Below, piece after piece: positions 44,931 through 56,172 of a DNA stretch of 64,000 nt (position 1 is its first letter; the number at the start of each line of letters is the position of its first letter). A program made the translations under genes and the position numbers. The notes beneath the pieces are model-generated. The model was not told where the DNA came from, did not search any database, and saw only the letters and a list, made by a program, of their open reading frames with translations. Source of the stretch: Megalonaias nervosa (lineage: Eukaryota > Mollusca > Bivalvia > Unionida > Unionidae); assembly GCA_016617855.1 (NCBI GenBank), contig JAECUM010000843.1, positions 151,887 through 215,886 on the forward strand. The letters are read 5' to 3'.

Positions 44931-47318
44931 CAATCTACAGATATCAAGAAATCGTCCCATTTGATTTTAAATCGACAATTTATCTTACCCAGTACGCTCA
45001 AATGATTTGAATGTAAGGAAGAAACGTTGTTAAAATAACATATAGCTATATTGTTAGACTTTGGTTTATCAGTCATAACTTTTTCAATACTGGTGCAGTT
45101 ATTCTTATTCTCAGTATTTTCCAATTCCAAAACTGCATTGACCATTATGCGCACTAGAAGCATAAGATCGTGATATTTTGGGGATACCAGAGGTCGTAAA
45201 TGAGGACGATTTTGGAGATGCTACGTGATCTCATGGCCGTCTAGCTTGGCATTGACCCGGAGTTCAAGTACATATACATGGCTCTCCATGAATGGAAAAG
45301 ATCGCAGGGAGGTGGGCGAAAGTTGACAAATCGATCTGCCCAAGTGAGATTCCGACTCCGCTCTTCACAGCCGTCAAGATGTTGAACCCGTATTATCTAA
45401 CTCATAAAATCTGAAAGCTGCCTAATTCAGGATAAATTGTTATTACATGCAAGAAAGTGTGAGCTCCGGAATTCCCTATTTGCTGCATGAACACCTTGAA
45501 AACAAAGTATCCTAAATCAGAAATTAGTATTTAGTTTGCGACCCTGCCTGTTGTAAGCGAATAAACAAACCTTCAAAGGCATGTCCCACTATTTGCATAG
45601 AAAAGTATCCTCCGAAATAGATCTAACAACAACAAGAAAATGATTTAGTACCCACACCCATTATTACACACCAGGCCCCTCCATGAAGAAAACATTATGC
45701 GACCAAGTAAGAGCCTCTGTCGTCATACACCAGGTCCCTCCATACACCAGGTCCCTCCATCAAAAATCATTAATCGACGAAGTAAGAGCACTTATCGTTA
45801 CACGCCAGGCCCATCCATCAAAAACATCAGAGACTAAATCTGAGCTCCCGTCGTCACAAATCAGGCATCGTCATGACAAGAAAAATCAATCGACTATGGA
45901 GCATTAGTGCGCCGAATGTAAAAAGTGATGATATTGCTAATAGCAATGGTGCCACCGATGTCCACTACAGCACAAAATTCACAAATATTTATCTCTAAAA
46001 TGCGTGTGGTCTAAAACATAATTTATTCTGATTTGCTGATCCAAAGCTGTGAATTGTTTCATATTTGTGAAACAAAACTTGACAATTGTTAGATTCTTGT
46101 TTAAGACGGATATAGTATTTGCATTAAAAAAACACTAGTTTTAGATGGATATACGTATTTGCATTACACCCCCTTGTTTTAGAGGAATATACGCATTTGC
46201 ATTGCAAACCCTTGGCAAAGATTTCCGCAAGATCGGTGGCATAGGTGCGTTTGTGAAGAAAACCGTTTCTCCTTATGCATTGAATAGTCAGTTTGATTCC
46301 TAATATATTTTGTGGCTTAGAGTAAGCAAACATTTTTCCTAAATGCTTGAAAATGTTTATTTTCTAGTTTTTTATTATTTTATTACATGAATCTAAATGT
46401 AGATAATGGATGAAATTATGGCAGCTGATGTATTCCTCTTCAGGCATTTTGAGTCGAATGACAATTTGGTTGATTTTTTTTGTAACATGATCCTGTCATT
46501 TCTATATAAATACAATTTACCTAACAACAAAATGATGTTGTAAACAACAAAATGATGTTGTAAACAACAAAGGCAAAATGTTCGTTAGGACATAATATAC
46601 ATCTTGTATTGAATGGTGGATGTGATAACGATATTACTGTCGATGCCCCGACTTTTGTACCAAATTCTGTACTTGATTATTCGAATGTCTCCTGTAAGAA
46701 ATTAAACTATTCAATAATTTTAGCATACTTAAACTGGATCCAAATTTTATGGACGTCCATTCCATCTTCTTTAGAAGTCTTAATTTTCAGTGCAAACCAA
46801 ATTAAAGTATACTAACCAGGAATGTCTCACAAACCGAGATGGAAGGAAAATAGGCAGGTTGACTCCATCAATAATCTCAAGATAAATAAGTCAATAAATA
46901 TTATTTAACGAATATAAAACATAAATGTACGTATATGTAAAACATGTTGCGAAATTGCAAACGTAAAAGTTCAGGGATTATTTGAAAGTCACGAATAAAA
47001 TGGAAGAAAGGAAAGATGAAGGATACAGGAAAATTGAAGAGCTTTGTAACTTGTTATACACAAAACTGTCTCTAGTGGGGATAAAAGAAAGAAACTGAAA
47101 ATTGCATCAATATTATAGATAATGATGAAATTTTTCACTCAGTCAATACTGATTTGGAAATTGTTGCATACACCAAGTGCGTAAAAAGTGAAAAAAAATT
47201 CATCTCACAAGAACATTTTAACGCTAATATATCCACTCTACATCATTTATGCTAATGTCATAGAATGTTTTGTTTCTTATCATGTCACTAGAATAATTCC
47301 GCATGCAAAGCTGGAAGG
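44931..47318. other. Intergenic host DNA with small local repeats
   Basis: Holds repeated ACACCAGGTCCCTCCAT phrases (45,668-45,820), an AACAAAATGATGTTGTAA duplication (about 46,526-46,565), and a phrase near 45,370 (AAGATGTTGAACCCG) shared with 38,622. No gene is supported. Confidence 0.5.
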
Positions 47319-47590
47319 AATAATCGATACATGTATATCATATAATTATCAATCGATACATGTATATCATATAATTATCAATCGATACATGTATGTCATA
47401 TAATTATCAATCGATACATGTATGTCATATAATTATCAATCGATACATGTATATCATATAATTATCAATCGATACATGTATATCATATAATTATCAATCG
47501 ATACATGTATATCATATAATTATCAATCGATACATGTATATCATAGAATTATCAATCGATACATGTATATCATATAATTATCAATCGATT
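47319..47590. repeat. 29-bp minisatellite
   Basis: Unit ATCGATACATGTATATCATA then TAATTATCA, about nine copies with very few differences. Confidence 0.95.
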
Positions 47591-48764
47591 ACATCTGTAA
47601 GCTGCTTTGACAAACTTTTCACATTTTTTTTGATAACAGACTTCAACATTTTCTAGATTTTTATGAGATATTGAGGAAACTTCATATCGGATCCAGGACG
47701 GGTATTCAATAATCGATCATATATTTGTTCTTCACATTATTTTCGAAATATTACAATTAAGTTAATGATTTTCTTCGTGCCCTCGTCGAATTATGTAAAG
47801 CCTTTGATTGTGTGTATATAGTAAGGCCTTGAATGAAATTCTTAACCAAAAACTACTCTAATTATGAAACTAACAATGTTAGCTAGAAGATTTTGATGAT
47901 TATATACAGTATGTATCAAAAGTATTAAGTCCTATATTAGTTTTGCAGGGCGACAGTTTAGTTAATCGCAATTATAATAAAGGTATGAAATAGAGAGAAA
48001 ACATGTCAACAATTTTATTTGCTATGTTTTTTTTTAATCATGTTCTTGAAAATAATTGTACGGGACCATACAACCATCAATAATATCATACTCATTGAAA
48101 ATGTGTATAATTATTTGTTAAGAAAAAATACAAAATTGTGATAACTATATTCTTTACTCTGAGCGGGAGGAAGGCAATATCTATCTATCTATCTGTATAC
48201 ATCCCTCCATTAATCCATCCATCCATCCATCCATCCATCCATACATACATACATAATAGTCATCGAGAAACACAAATACAGTAATTTTGAAAGATATTTA
48301 TATTCAGGAGTGGGAATCCTCAATACCCGTATCATTTAAAAGGAAATTTTGCTAGAGTTAATCAAGACATAAAGACAAATTAGAGTTAATCAATACCTAA
48401 ATTTAAAAGAGTAGATTCTACGTTTATCTAGATACAATTGAGATGTCTAATCATAGACCTCCACTGGTAAATGGTCTACGTGAAAATATTACACTCGATG
48501 AATGTAATTATTGTGACAAACATATTATAGACGGATACTGTTGCTTATTTATTTAGTCTCAATTCCGACATCAAGGGTTAAACTTTTAAAGACGTTCTAG
48601 TACTTATATTGTGAACTAACTCAACTATTTTCTAAGCAGACTTCAACTGGCAATGTAACCAAAAATGTCCATTTTTACAGTTCCTTTCTATGCTTAACGT
48701 TCATTGACATTGTTTTCTTTTCTACCGCGTTTTGAAGAGCGCCTTTAGGACTAATTTTGCTAGC
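47591..48764. other. Intergenic host DNA left of element 2
   Basis: Contains an ATCT/CCAT/ACAT tract (48,178-48,256). No gene seen. Confidence 0.6.
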
Positions 48765-48782
48765 AGTGAAGGGGGACACTTT

Positions 48783-48980
48783 ACGGACAATGGGAATTAG
48801 CATTACAGAGAGGGTCCCGACACTTTACCGACAGGAATTATACGGACAAGGAATATACGGACAAACGGTTGGGCCTGTATACGGACAAGGGAAATTGAAC
48901 AGAGGGATGTATAGTGACAATGGATTTTGTCTGTATACGGACAACGGAAATTAACATGGGTGGGCCTGTATACGGACAAT
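48783..48980 (+). promoter_or_regulatory. Iteron array (ACGGACAA) in the left terminal repeat
   Basis: Six exact ACGGACAA copies (starting about 48,783, 48,842, 48,857, 48,880, 48,938 and 48,972) and two variants (ACCGACAG, AGTGACAA) in under 200 bases, mostly preceded by TAT. The same array is in the right repeat. Such clusters are typical binding sites for a replication or integrase protein. Confidence 0.6.
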
Positions 48981-48996
48981 AGGAATTGAACAAGGG

Positions 48997-49004
48997 TGAC
49001 GTCA
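48997..49004. promoter_or_regulatory. TGACGTCA palindrome (CRE/ATF-like site), left repeat
   Basis: A perfect TGACGTCA, also kept in the right repeat at 62,147-62,154. Host bZIP factors of the CREB/ATF group bind this sequence. Confidence 0.45.
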
Positions 49005-49252
49005 CGGCGCTGAACACTGACAAGCAAGGGGCTGACCTCAATCGGGCGGAACAGTGTGGCAAAGGTTGACCTGAATAGGCGTTACTCTAGGGATAAATAG
49101 AGGCATAGACATAGAAATGTCGTTAGAGACAGGGTTAGAGACATAGAGACAGACGTATTACACAAACATAGAAACATAAATCTATCCAACAAAAAATCGA
49201 CTAAACATTTTTTAGACAAGAGAGAATAGGTATCTTTTCGAGGCAATGGAGT

Positions 49253-49267
49253 GTCCCTGAAAAGGAC
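49253..49267 (-). terminator. Histone-like 3' stem-loop after the coiled-coil gene
   Basis: On the minus strand GTCCTTTTCAGGGAC folds, 13 bases after the stop at 49,281. It is followed by ACTCCATT and, 12 bases on, CTCGAAAAGAT, like the purine-rich U7 site. The form is 15 bases, one shorter than the canonical 16. Confidence 0.55.
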
Positions 49268-49280
49268 GGTTTAACTTTTT

Positions 49281-49658
49281 CTAATTTCTCTCCTCCCTTC
49301 TTCTTCTCCACCATCTTCTCATCTTATCCATCACATTTGTCTTCTTCTTCCCATTCTCTTTCTCCTCCTCCTCCTTCTTCTCCTCTTGTTTCATTTTCTC
49401 ATTCTCCTCTTCTTTTTCAAGCTTAGTATTGTAGGCTCTCATTTGTTCCTTTTCCTCTTTGTCCTTCTTCTCCTCCTTTTCATCTTCTATAAGCTCTATA
49501 AGTCTTTCCTTGGCCTTTCGTAAATTATTTATCTCCATTTTTACTCTGTGAGGACTATAACATCCATCTTCCAACCTAGCCAACATTTCCTCCACCATCC
49601 CTATATCGTCCACCACTTCTTGCAACTTCTGCATTTTGTTGACGTAATTGCTTGCCAT
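49281..49658 (-). CDS. Charged coiled-coil protein of unknown function
   Basis: I use ATG 49,658 (MASNYVNKMQKLQ); a longer in-frame extension upstream is cysteine-rich and unlike the rest. The product of 125 residues is a helical protein with a Glu/Lys block (residues 65-110) and an Arg/Trp-rich end (RRWWRRRREERN). It is the outermost gene on the left and runs toward the terminal repeat. Its stop lies next to a histone-like hairpin inside the repeat. No family is recognised. Confidence 0.5.
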   Translation of the reverse strand: MASNYVNKMQKLQEVVDDIGMVEEMLARLEDGCYSPHRVKMEINNLRKAKERLIELIEDEKEEKKDKEEKEQMRAYNTKLEKEEENEKMKQEEKKEEEEKENGKKKTNVMDKMRRWWRRRREERN

Positions 49659-50023
49659 GTTTTTGTTATTCAATGTTGAATGGCGCGATTGACGAACGCT
49701 ATAATGTATATACCTCAAACACAGACGTGAAGGAAAACATCTCCCACACAAACTACCCATATCACATATCAAACAATTCACAGTGATATGAGTGCTAACG
49801 TTAAATAAATTTTTATACAAAACAACACACTAATACTAAAAAAAACCCACTATACTTTCTATCAACACATTGTGGAGAAGGAATTTAAAAAAAAAATACA
49901 TCATCACCTACAATGACATCAGGTAAGTGAGTTAGTGTTCATAATGACACTGCTCTACCTTCACACATAACAATTATTTTTTTTTTTACACGGAGAAGGA
50001 GTTTTTGTTAAGGGAAAACCAAA

Positions 50024-50071
<48 letters not shown>

Positions 50072-50340
50072 GACACACTATTATTTTCTGCAGGGACAAG
50101 GGCTTTTTGTTAAGGAAAAAACACACACACACACACACACACAAACTTACGCGCGCACACATACACACACAAACACACACACATACACACCCATAATTGT
50201 ATGATTGGCAACTTGACTAGTCTCTCTTTTCTAGAGATCTGGTTAGCACTGAGAAGGGCTGATTTTTTCTAACTCCAAATTCAACTGGTTAATGCTGGTA
50301 CCTCCCAGGTCGGGCAACACACGCATCTCCTACTCCAGTC
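49659..50340. other. Gap with AC microsatellites
   Basis: Two AC runs (50,031-50,069 and 50,119-50,190) flank a duplicated TTTTTGTTAAGG phrase. GGTATATAC near 49,705-49,713 (minus) could be a TATA box for the gene at 49,281. No gene seen. Confidence 0.5.
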
Positions 50341-50658
50341 TTACTCCCAATTCATTGTTGTTCTTGGGAGTGCAGAGGGGGCTTGAGTTGCTTCACTATC
50401 CCATTCCTCAGTTTGAGGGATAGTGAAGACTCGTTCCCTCTGTCTTCTACGCCAGACCCATGGAAGCTGTGGTATTCGTATTTGCTCTCGCTGCGGCTCC
50501 CACTCTTGCCGCTGTCTTTCCAAATCCTCCTCCCAGTTTTCTCTCTGAGGTACAGCGGCTGTTGGTAGTGGTTGTGGCTGTGGCTGTAGTTGACGTGGTG
50601 GTGGTGGTGGTAGTGGCAGTGTCCTCACTGTAGGTTTGACCTCACAGGCCTGTCTCAT
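50341..50658 (-). CDS. Proline/arginine-rich disordered protein
   Basis: ATG 50,658 opens 105 residues: a PPPPPRQLQPQPQPLP stretch, an acidic and Gln-rich centre, then WVWRRRQRERVF. The start overlaps the previous frame's stop as ATGA, an arrangement of two genes read from one message. The function is unknown; low-complexity basic proteins of this kind in viruses often bind nucleic acid. Confidence 0.4.
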   Translation of the reverse strand: MRQACEVKPTVRTLPLPPPPPRQLQPQPQPLPTAAVPQRENWEEDLERQRQEWEPQREQIRIPQLPWVWRRRQRERVFTIPQTEEWDSEATQAPSALPRTTMNWE

Positions 50659-50835
50659 GATAAGGTGAGGGAAAATTGTTCTTCTCTTTTCCTCTTCTTC
50701 TTATTTTCCTTTTCCTCATCGTCAATTCTATCTTCTTTCTGGATTGCTTCCATCACTAGTTCGTCCAGGATTCGCCTAGTATATTCCAGATGCATCTGGA
50801 GCTCCAACAGTTTTGTGATTATGCTTCTTCGAAGT
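50655..50835 (-). CDS. Short coiled-coil frame, 5' end cut by a repeat
   Basis: The frame ends in a TGA overlapping the next start. It reads a helical LLELQMHLEYTRRILDELV then a Lys/Arg/Glu tail. An ATG is at 50,795, but sense coding extends to about 50,835, where inserted repeat DNA begins, so the gene is probably truncated. Confidence 0.35.
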
Positions 50836-50839
50836 TAAC

Positions 50840-53250
50840 GAGTGAACACTGGGGTAGCCAAACTGACGACGATGATGATTGTTTAACTATAGTCGTGTGC
50901 GCACAATCGTGCATGTACGACTTCTTTGTTCCTGCACAGCAGGATGATAAATTGTTCCTGAGGGAAGGAATTAGAGCCTCATCCCTCAGGCATTTCTGCG
51001 CTCAAAGAGTACTGATAATTGTGCCATCAAGTCGTGGGTCAACTAAGTCCCAAACGACCTAATTGAATACACTGGCTGGTGAACTGACTTAAATACTGAA
51101 GGGTAAAGTGCGTAACTTTTAACCACAACAGCACACTCCTCAGTATAACAGAAGACTCGTTGGCATGCAAGTATTACCGGACTATCTTTCTTCATCCACG
51201 TATGGGTCTCCAGTCCACCCATGCAGCATGTTTCATCATGCACCCACATGCCACTCCGCCACAGTACCAGCTAGCACTTAGAGGCTTTACTAGAGTGGGA
51301 ATGGACCCAACACGCACTCAAGTAAATTTAAGTGTGCAGTCCAACCTACAGCGGTACCAGGTGTCAAGCAAAGCGGTATGAGACATCAGTCGCAATTGGT
51401 CGCGACTATGACGTCACATCGGGACACCTGGTCTTAAGACTGGTGGAAATCGTTCTACATCTCCGTCGTGGTACGGGTGTCTGAGAGAGGAAAAGGAGGA
51501 AAGGGACTCGGCAGGAGGCGCAAATGCGAGAAAGCCCTTAAACACCAGTCCGTACATAAAGTTTTCAAATACGGCCCAGTTATACTAATGGACATAAAAA
51601 TAAAAAAAAAACAAAAAAACAAAAAAAAACAATGCTGTGTGAGCCACCTGTGCAATTGACCAAATCAAATAAGTTTCTAAATTTCATTATATAATATATT
51701 AAAATTAGAATTTAGTGTACAGAGTGTACATAGAAATACCTAAAATATGCCAATCAGCTACGTCAGAATGACTCATACATATTTTGTATCACGCATAATT
51801 TAAATAAAGAATAAGATTTGATGGTGGTAACAAAAGGATCAAATCAGGTTAAAAAATAATAATTATCAAAAGAGGTTTTCAAAATCCAAAATGAGAACCT
51901 CATAGCATTACTTTCAGGCAATCATAGTAATATATCGGGCCTTTTCACACCCGATTTTCTGACGATAATCTTCTTGGGTCTTCGGGTATACATCTGGGCT
52001 ATATTTCGGGGTCGGCTCTGTTCCCAAGTTTCTCCGGTGGCTGCCCCTCACATTTCCTTTCATGGAGTAACGCCATCTTGTCTAACCGTAGGAACTCCCG
52101 CAGGCCCTTATTTGTAGCTATCTCACTGGCCGATTGTTACTCGGTCGGTTCCTCATCAGCTCACCTGGTCTGGCCTCCCTCTAGTTTGAAGTGGCTCCCT
52201 CCAGTACGAGCTAGTGATATTTCAGCCGAAAATTGGTCACTTAGTACTTGCTACTTTTTAAAACGTTTTCCTGGTAGCTGTCCCTCGCACTTCTTCTCAT
52301 GGAGTGACGCCTTCCCGTCTAACTTAGTGAGTTGAGTTGTCAGCTTAGTCTGCAGTATGCTGTCCATGTGGAGCTGCCAGGCTCCATTTTGTTTCTTGGT
52401 AGTTCAATGGCTGCACATGGCAGCACGTTTTTCCCGCTTTTCTGCTTCCACCTATATTCTCTGAGCAAGTACGATGTTATCTGGCCGACGTCTCTCACCT
52501 AAATGGAATGAATGAATGAATGAATAACCAGACTTACTTACTTACTTACTTACTTAATTTGGATTAAGGTCGCATTCGCCCATTAGGGCATGTGCGACCG
52601 GTTAGTGCCCCCACAGGGACTGTTAGATTTTTTTCGAGGGGGACGGTGGTGTGCCACATTCCCCAACGCATTAGCGCACTCACAGAGTGCTGATAGATTT
52701 AGCCGACAGGTCGTGGGACAATAAGTCCCATTCGACCTGTATGAAAGGCTATCATGAGTGGGAATGGATCCAACACACACTCATGCTGAAGGAATGAAAT
52801 GCCTATCTACTGCGGTATGAGACGTCGAGTTTGATTGGGCAATTCTCATATGACGTCACCTCGGTTCCGTGCGTACACGCTCTTCGGGGCACCTGATTTA
52901 GACAAGTGGGAATCGGACCACACACTTGTCTTTTAATGTCCGAGTAGGCGGGGAGGATAAGGAACCGGGAGGAGACACCAAACGCCAGTTGGAACGTACC
53001 TGAAACGCCAGAATTAATAATATCAAATTCAACCCAGTTGTCTATATGATGGGTATTTCCTATTACCAATTTTGTATAAGCCACAATTGCAATTAGAGTC
53101 ACGGATTTTAGTTTAAAGTTTCCTATCTTGTAATTTATTTTGAAAGTACATAGTGTACATATTTTACTTAAATAAAAAAAAATCGGTCTAAGAGACCAAA
53201 AATAATTGCTGATAGCCGAGTTAGGTATTGTGGTTTTAATTTAGAACGGT
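50840..53250. repeat. Dispersed-repeat block within element 2 (two diverged copies)
   Basis: Copy A (about 50,970-51,640) and copy B (about 52,640-53,110) share in order: GCATT..GCGCTC/GCACTCA..AGAGT, GTCGTGGG(A)CAA/TAAGTCCCA, GAGTGGGAATGGA(C/T)CCAACAC, CGGTATGAGAC, TATGACGTCAC and GGGCACCTG. Between them lies another internally repetitive stretch (52,020-52,340) in which a TTCTCATGGAGTGACGCC-like phrase occurs twice. An AATG run and an ACTT run lie near 52,500-52,560. I do not know the family. The block seems to have entered the element after integration. Confidence 0.55.
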
Positions 53251-53339
53251 GGTCAAAGGATCATGTTGGGTTATCAGTAGTATTATCGAGTCAAGATTTC
53301 AAGCCAAATTGAAACCTCTTAATATGAAGGAATTGGTTT

Positions 53340-53355
53340 AGCCCTGAAAAGGAAT
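53340..53355 (-). terminator. Histone-like 3' hairpin, weak
   Basis: Minus-strand ATTCCTTTTCAGGGCT, 12 bases past the stop at 53,367. Five of six stem pairs form, counting one G-T. No purine-rich downstream element is visible. Confidence 0.35.
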
Positions 53356-53366
53356 TAGTTTACCCC

Positions 53367-53639
53367 TCAGGGTGTGGTGGAATCAGGGTGTCGTGGTATC
53401 AGCTGATAGATGAATTCTGGAGCTTGGAACCTTTCCTTTGGTCTCCCCATGTATTCTTGAAGGGCTACCATGTCTCCCACCACCAATTTGTCGAATGGTA
53501 ATGTATTTCGAATGGAGTAATCTGTATGTCGTGGATCTTGTACAGCTCGTTGACGATTAGGCCTAAGACAATTTCTGCACTCCGCCGTATCCCGCAGGAT
53601 GGGATGGATCGAAGTAAATGCTGGCCAAGAAATTTTGCG
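53367..53639 (-). pseudogene. CxxC-containing protein fragment, unknown family
   Basis: An open frame of 90 codons with no ATG. It contains AECRNCLRPNRQRAVQDPRH and LPFDKLVVGDMVALQEYM. The 5' part is probably lost to a frameshift. Another frame over the same bases reads IYFDPSHPAGYGGVQKL, which resembles the start of Polinton integrases, but stops at once. Which frame was real I cannot settle. Confidence 0.4.
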
Positions 53640-53720
53640 TCAGGATTATCTCTTTAATAAGTCACCCACTCTTCATTGATGCTATTTTGGATAAGGTGAG
53701 GTGGTGGTTTGGAAACGGCT

Positions 53721-54277
53721 TTACGGGATGGCTTTTGTCTTGCTTTTTTCACTTTGGGTTTCCCTTCTTTCTTTCTCAATTCTGTTGAAGGAGGAGAGGA
53801 CATCATCTTTTTTATCCAAGCTTTGAGTTCTTCTCATTGGTGTGTGGGGGGATGGGGTCAACAAGGACGCTGCAGTCTTACTAGAGATGGGAGCTGCTGA
53901 CTGTGTTTGAAAGACTTTTCGTGCCTCTTCATCCTCAGGCATCCGTGGGGCTGCGTTTGTCTTGGTCACTGGGGGGTGGGTGGTGGTGGTGGTGTTGATC
54001 GACTTTTCATCAGGGTTTTAAATTCTTTCAGAGTTGGTGGAGCTGTTTCGTCTAAAGCTTCTGGTGAAAGAGCTGAAGTCATTGGAACACTTGACCGTAC
54101 CGTTGCGATTTTTCCGTTTCTGACAAATCGCTGCGATCCATCAACGAGTGCAAATCGTGTTGTGACTAGGACATTTCGGTCAAATGAGGATTGGGAGGTA
54201 AATGCTGGGTCCGTTGTTCTTGCCAACGATGGAATTCCATCCATCGTTTGTAAAGCACTAAAGTCAATTTTCGTCAT
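53721..54277 (-). pseudogene. Ser/Pro/Thr-rich disordered protein, frameshifted
   Basis: ATG 54,277 opens MTKIDFSALQTMDGIPSLAR and stays open to 53,966, ending in a PPPPPT run. A second frame carries on from there to 53,721 with similar composition. The change falls in a long G/C run (53,970-53,995), where slippage is easy. No domain is recognised. Confidence 0.4.
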
Positions 54278-54602
54278 TCTATCAGATTCCAAAGGTCACG
54301 TCTGAGATATTTTGACCCCCGTGGCCCCTTTATCTTCTTCATCCTTTATGATCTTTGACCTATCCCTTGTGAAGCAGCTCCCGTCATGAGTCCTGTAATT
54401 ATTGTTCCCAATACTCCTTTCACCAAGGATGCTCACAACAGGTGCACAAATCCTCCGCGTTGTACCAACATCTATTTCTTTTATACGATTTGGCGAAGAT
54501 TGTGTCGATGCTTAGCTAAGCATTCTTTCTAACGTTGAGACAAAGGTATCGTTCCTTTCAAGACATTAAGACAACAGTTCGAGCACGGTATCGACGACGT
54601 CA

Positions 54603-54818
54603 TTAGAGGAGGTTTGAAAGAGTTGTTATCGCACGGGTGGAGGGGCTTTGGACAGGACGGACAATACGTCCCAATGTTTGGCTAAACGGGGAGGCAGTCC
54701 TTTCCATTTCTTTCCTTTGGGGGTAGAAGAGCGATGGCTTCTGGGGCGGGGTGGGGGGTGGGGGTGGTGGTGGTGGTGACATCTTTGTTTGTTTCGGAGC
54801 ACACACAAAAAAATACAC
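54603..54818 (-). CDS. Small proline-rich protein, paralogue of its neighbour
   Basis: 71 residues with a PPPPPPPPTPP tract and a basic, Ser/Arg end. The DNA around its start matches that of the next gene (GTTTTCTGGAGCACAAAAA versus GTTTCGGAGCACACACAAAA), suggesting a tandem duplication. Confidence 0.35.
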   Translation of the reverse strand: MYFFVCAPKQTKMSPPPPPPPPTPPQKPSLFYPQRKEMERTASPFSQTLGRIVRPVQSPSTRAITTLSNLL

Positions 54819-54845
54819 TGACGACGATGACTTGGCACACGCCCT

Positions 54846-55169
54846 TTAACTTATTTTTTGGAGTAGTTGGTTGGATGTGTGACCAGTCTTTTTGACAACC
54901 TCTTTGACTATCGCTTCGTCAAATATATGACGACTTTTTTTTATATCGCCAAACAATCCTCCCCTTTGGTTGGTCCTCTTTTTCTTTGGACGATGGGGTC
55001 GTTTTGGGGTAGACATCGATGCTTGGCTAAACGTGTTTTCGGATGCCGGGCCAAACGACGAGACTGTCCTTTTCTTTTTCCTTTTCCTTTCTGGAGAGGA
55101 GAACGACGATGGTGGTGGATTGCACTTCGGGTAGGTGATATCTTTGTGTTTTCTGGAGCACAAAAACAC
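54846..55169 (-). CDS. Small basic Ser/Pro-rich protein
   Basis: About 107 residues, strongly basic (ERKRKKKRT, RPHRPKKKRTNQRGG), ending in a helical segment. A TATA box on the same strand (55,190-55,205, ACTATAAAAAAG) lies at a plausible distance upstream. The composition suits a DNA-binding core protein; the role is inferred. Confidence 0.4.
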   Translation of the reverse strand: MFLCSRKHKDITYPKCNPPPSSFSSPERKRKKKRTVSSFGPASENTFSQASMSTPKRPHRPKKKRTNQRGGLFGDIKKSRHIFDEAIVKEVVKKTGHTSNQLLQKIS

Positions 55170-55189
55170 TGATACCCATCGTTTACCCT

Positions 55190-55205
55190 AGGTCTTTTTT
55201 ATAGT
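55190..55205 (-). promoter_or_regulatory. TATA box for the basic-protein gene
   Basis: Minus strand ACTATAAAAAAGACC, about 25-30 bases from the ATG region at 55,169. Confidence 0.45.
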
Positions 55206-55229
55206 GGAATGAGTCGACACTGATTGTCT

Positions 55230-56018
55230 CTACGTCGACTGGCTTCTAAGACACGAGCACGTATTTGTGGATTTTTTGTTGCGACTGATGCCATACAAGG
55301 CACGAATGAGTTTGACTGGGAGATGAGACTGAAGGGACGTCATGTTGCCGATGTGTGCGACAGACCCAAAGTGACAGAGCTTTTTATATATTTTTTTTGT
55401 TAAGTCGATGGGGACGTGTACACGACAGTCCCTCCATCTTGGCATCAGTGGTGAAAAAGATGGGTACGAAATCGCAAATAATTGGAGGTAGTGGGTTTTA
55501 AATCCATATTTTAAATATGCATGTTGGGTTTGAGTGGAATCGTCGTATGCATGTGTCAGCCAAGGAGTTCCTAACTGTTTGACTAACACTTGCACTTGCG
55601 ATTTTTCTCTAGGGCTTTTAAGCAAGACCACGTAATGAACATTGAGACTGATGGTGCGATGGGTTCTACTTTGTTGAAACAAATTTTGGGTGATGTAAAT
55701 GACACTGTTATTACGGTGATGCCCTTTGCGAGTAAACCACAGTTTAATTTCTTCTTCGTCATCTCCTAACATGTCGTCGAAGATGACCAGATGAGTTTGA
55801 CTAGAGTCAGACACGATCCCGTCGTCTTCGCCAGGAATGCCTTCCACAAACAAGATCGATTTGCCTTGACTTTCTCGCAGGAGGCTGTACACTGATTGCC
55901 ACTCTTTGTAACACCACACGATCCGTTGAGGTGGACGATCAATCAAATGATTTGTATGTTCGATCAAACGTTTGACAAATTCGGTTTTGCCTGAACCGCT
56001 CGGTCCAGCAATTAACAT
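55230..56018 (-). CDS. Polinton-type A32/FtsK packaging ATPase
   Basis: I start at ATG 56,018; coherent sequence (SLCHPFN) extends further upstream without an ATG and meets a TGA, so the true start may be lost. Walker A is AGPSGSGKTEF. RIVWCYKEWQ follows, then Walker B HLVIFDDML, GHHRNNSVIYITQNLFQQ and HRTISLNVHYVVLLKSPRE. These phrases are diagnostic for the classical Polinton ATPase. The last ~80 residues do not match the family and may come from a frameshift and fusion with a small downstream gene. Confidence 0.85.
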   Translation of the reverse strand: MLIAGPSGSGKTEFVKRLIEHTNHLIDRPPQRIVWCYKEWQSVYSLLRESQGKSILFVEGIPGEDDGIVSDSSQTHLVIFDDMLGDDEEEIKLWFTRKGHHRNNSVIYITQNLFQQSRTHRTISLNVHYVVLLKSPREKSQVQVLVKQLGTPWLTHAYDDSTQTQHAYLKYGFKTHYLQLFAISYPSFSPLMPRWRDCRVHVPIDLTKKIYKKLCHFGSVAHIGNMTSLQSHLPVKLIRALYGISRNKKSTNTCSCLRSQST

Positions 56019-56172
56019 GTTAAAGGGATGACAAAGAGACAAGGCCTCCCAACTGGCGCGATCTCAGTTTTCTTCGATGACTTTGAAAGTGAAGGAAGAG
56101 GGAGGAAGAACAGCAAAAGTAGTTATAGTGCAGGGAATGTCAGTTTTGAAACGAAGACAGACAAGACAAGAG

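Larger units (their letters stand above)
48765..49272 (+). repeat. Left terminal inverted repeat of element 2
   Basis: Matches the inverse of 61,877-62,386 along its full length with moderate divergence. It holds an ACGGACAA iteron array, a TGACGTCA palindrome, a stretch of ACATAGAGACA-type repeats, and, at the inner edge, a histone-like hairpin. Confidence 0.92.

Noticed and set aside
44706..44960. Repetitive open frame on the minus strand
   Set aside because: Generated by the 51-bp minisatellite.
50383..50568. Plus-strand frame over the proline-rich gene
   Set aside because: Shadow of the minus-strand gene; no ATG context or motif.
53590..53645. Integrase N-terminus (IYFDPSHPAGYGGVQKL) in element 2
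   Set aside because: The frame stops at once and no catalytic core follows; another frame over the same bases is open longer.
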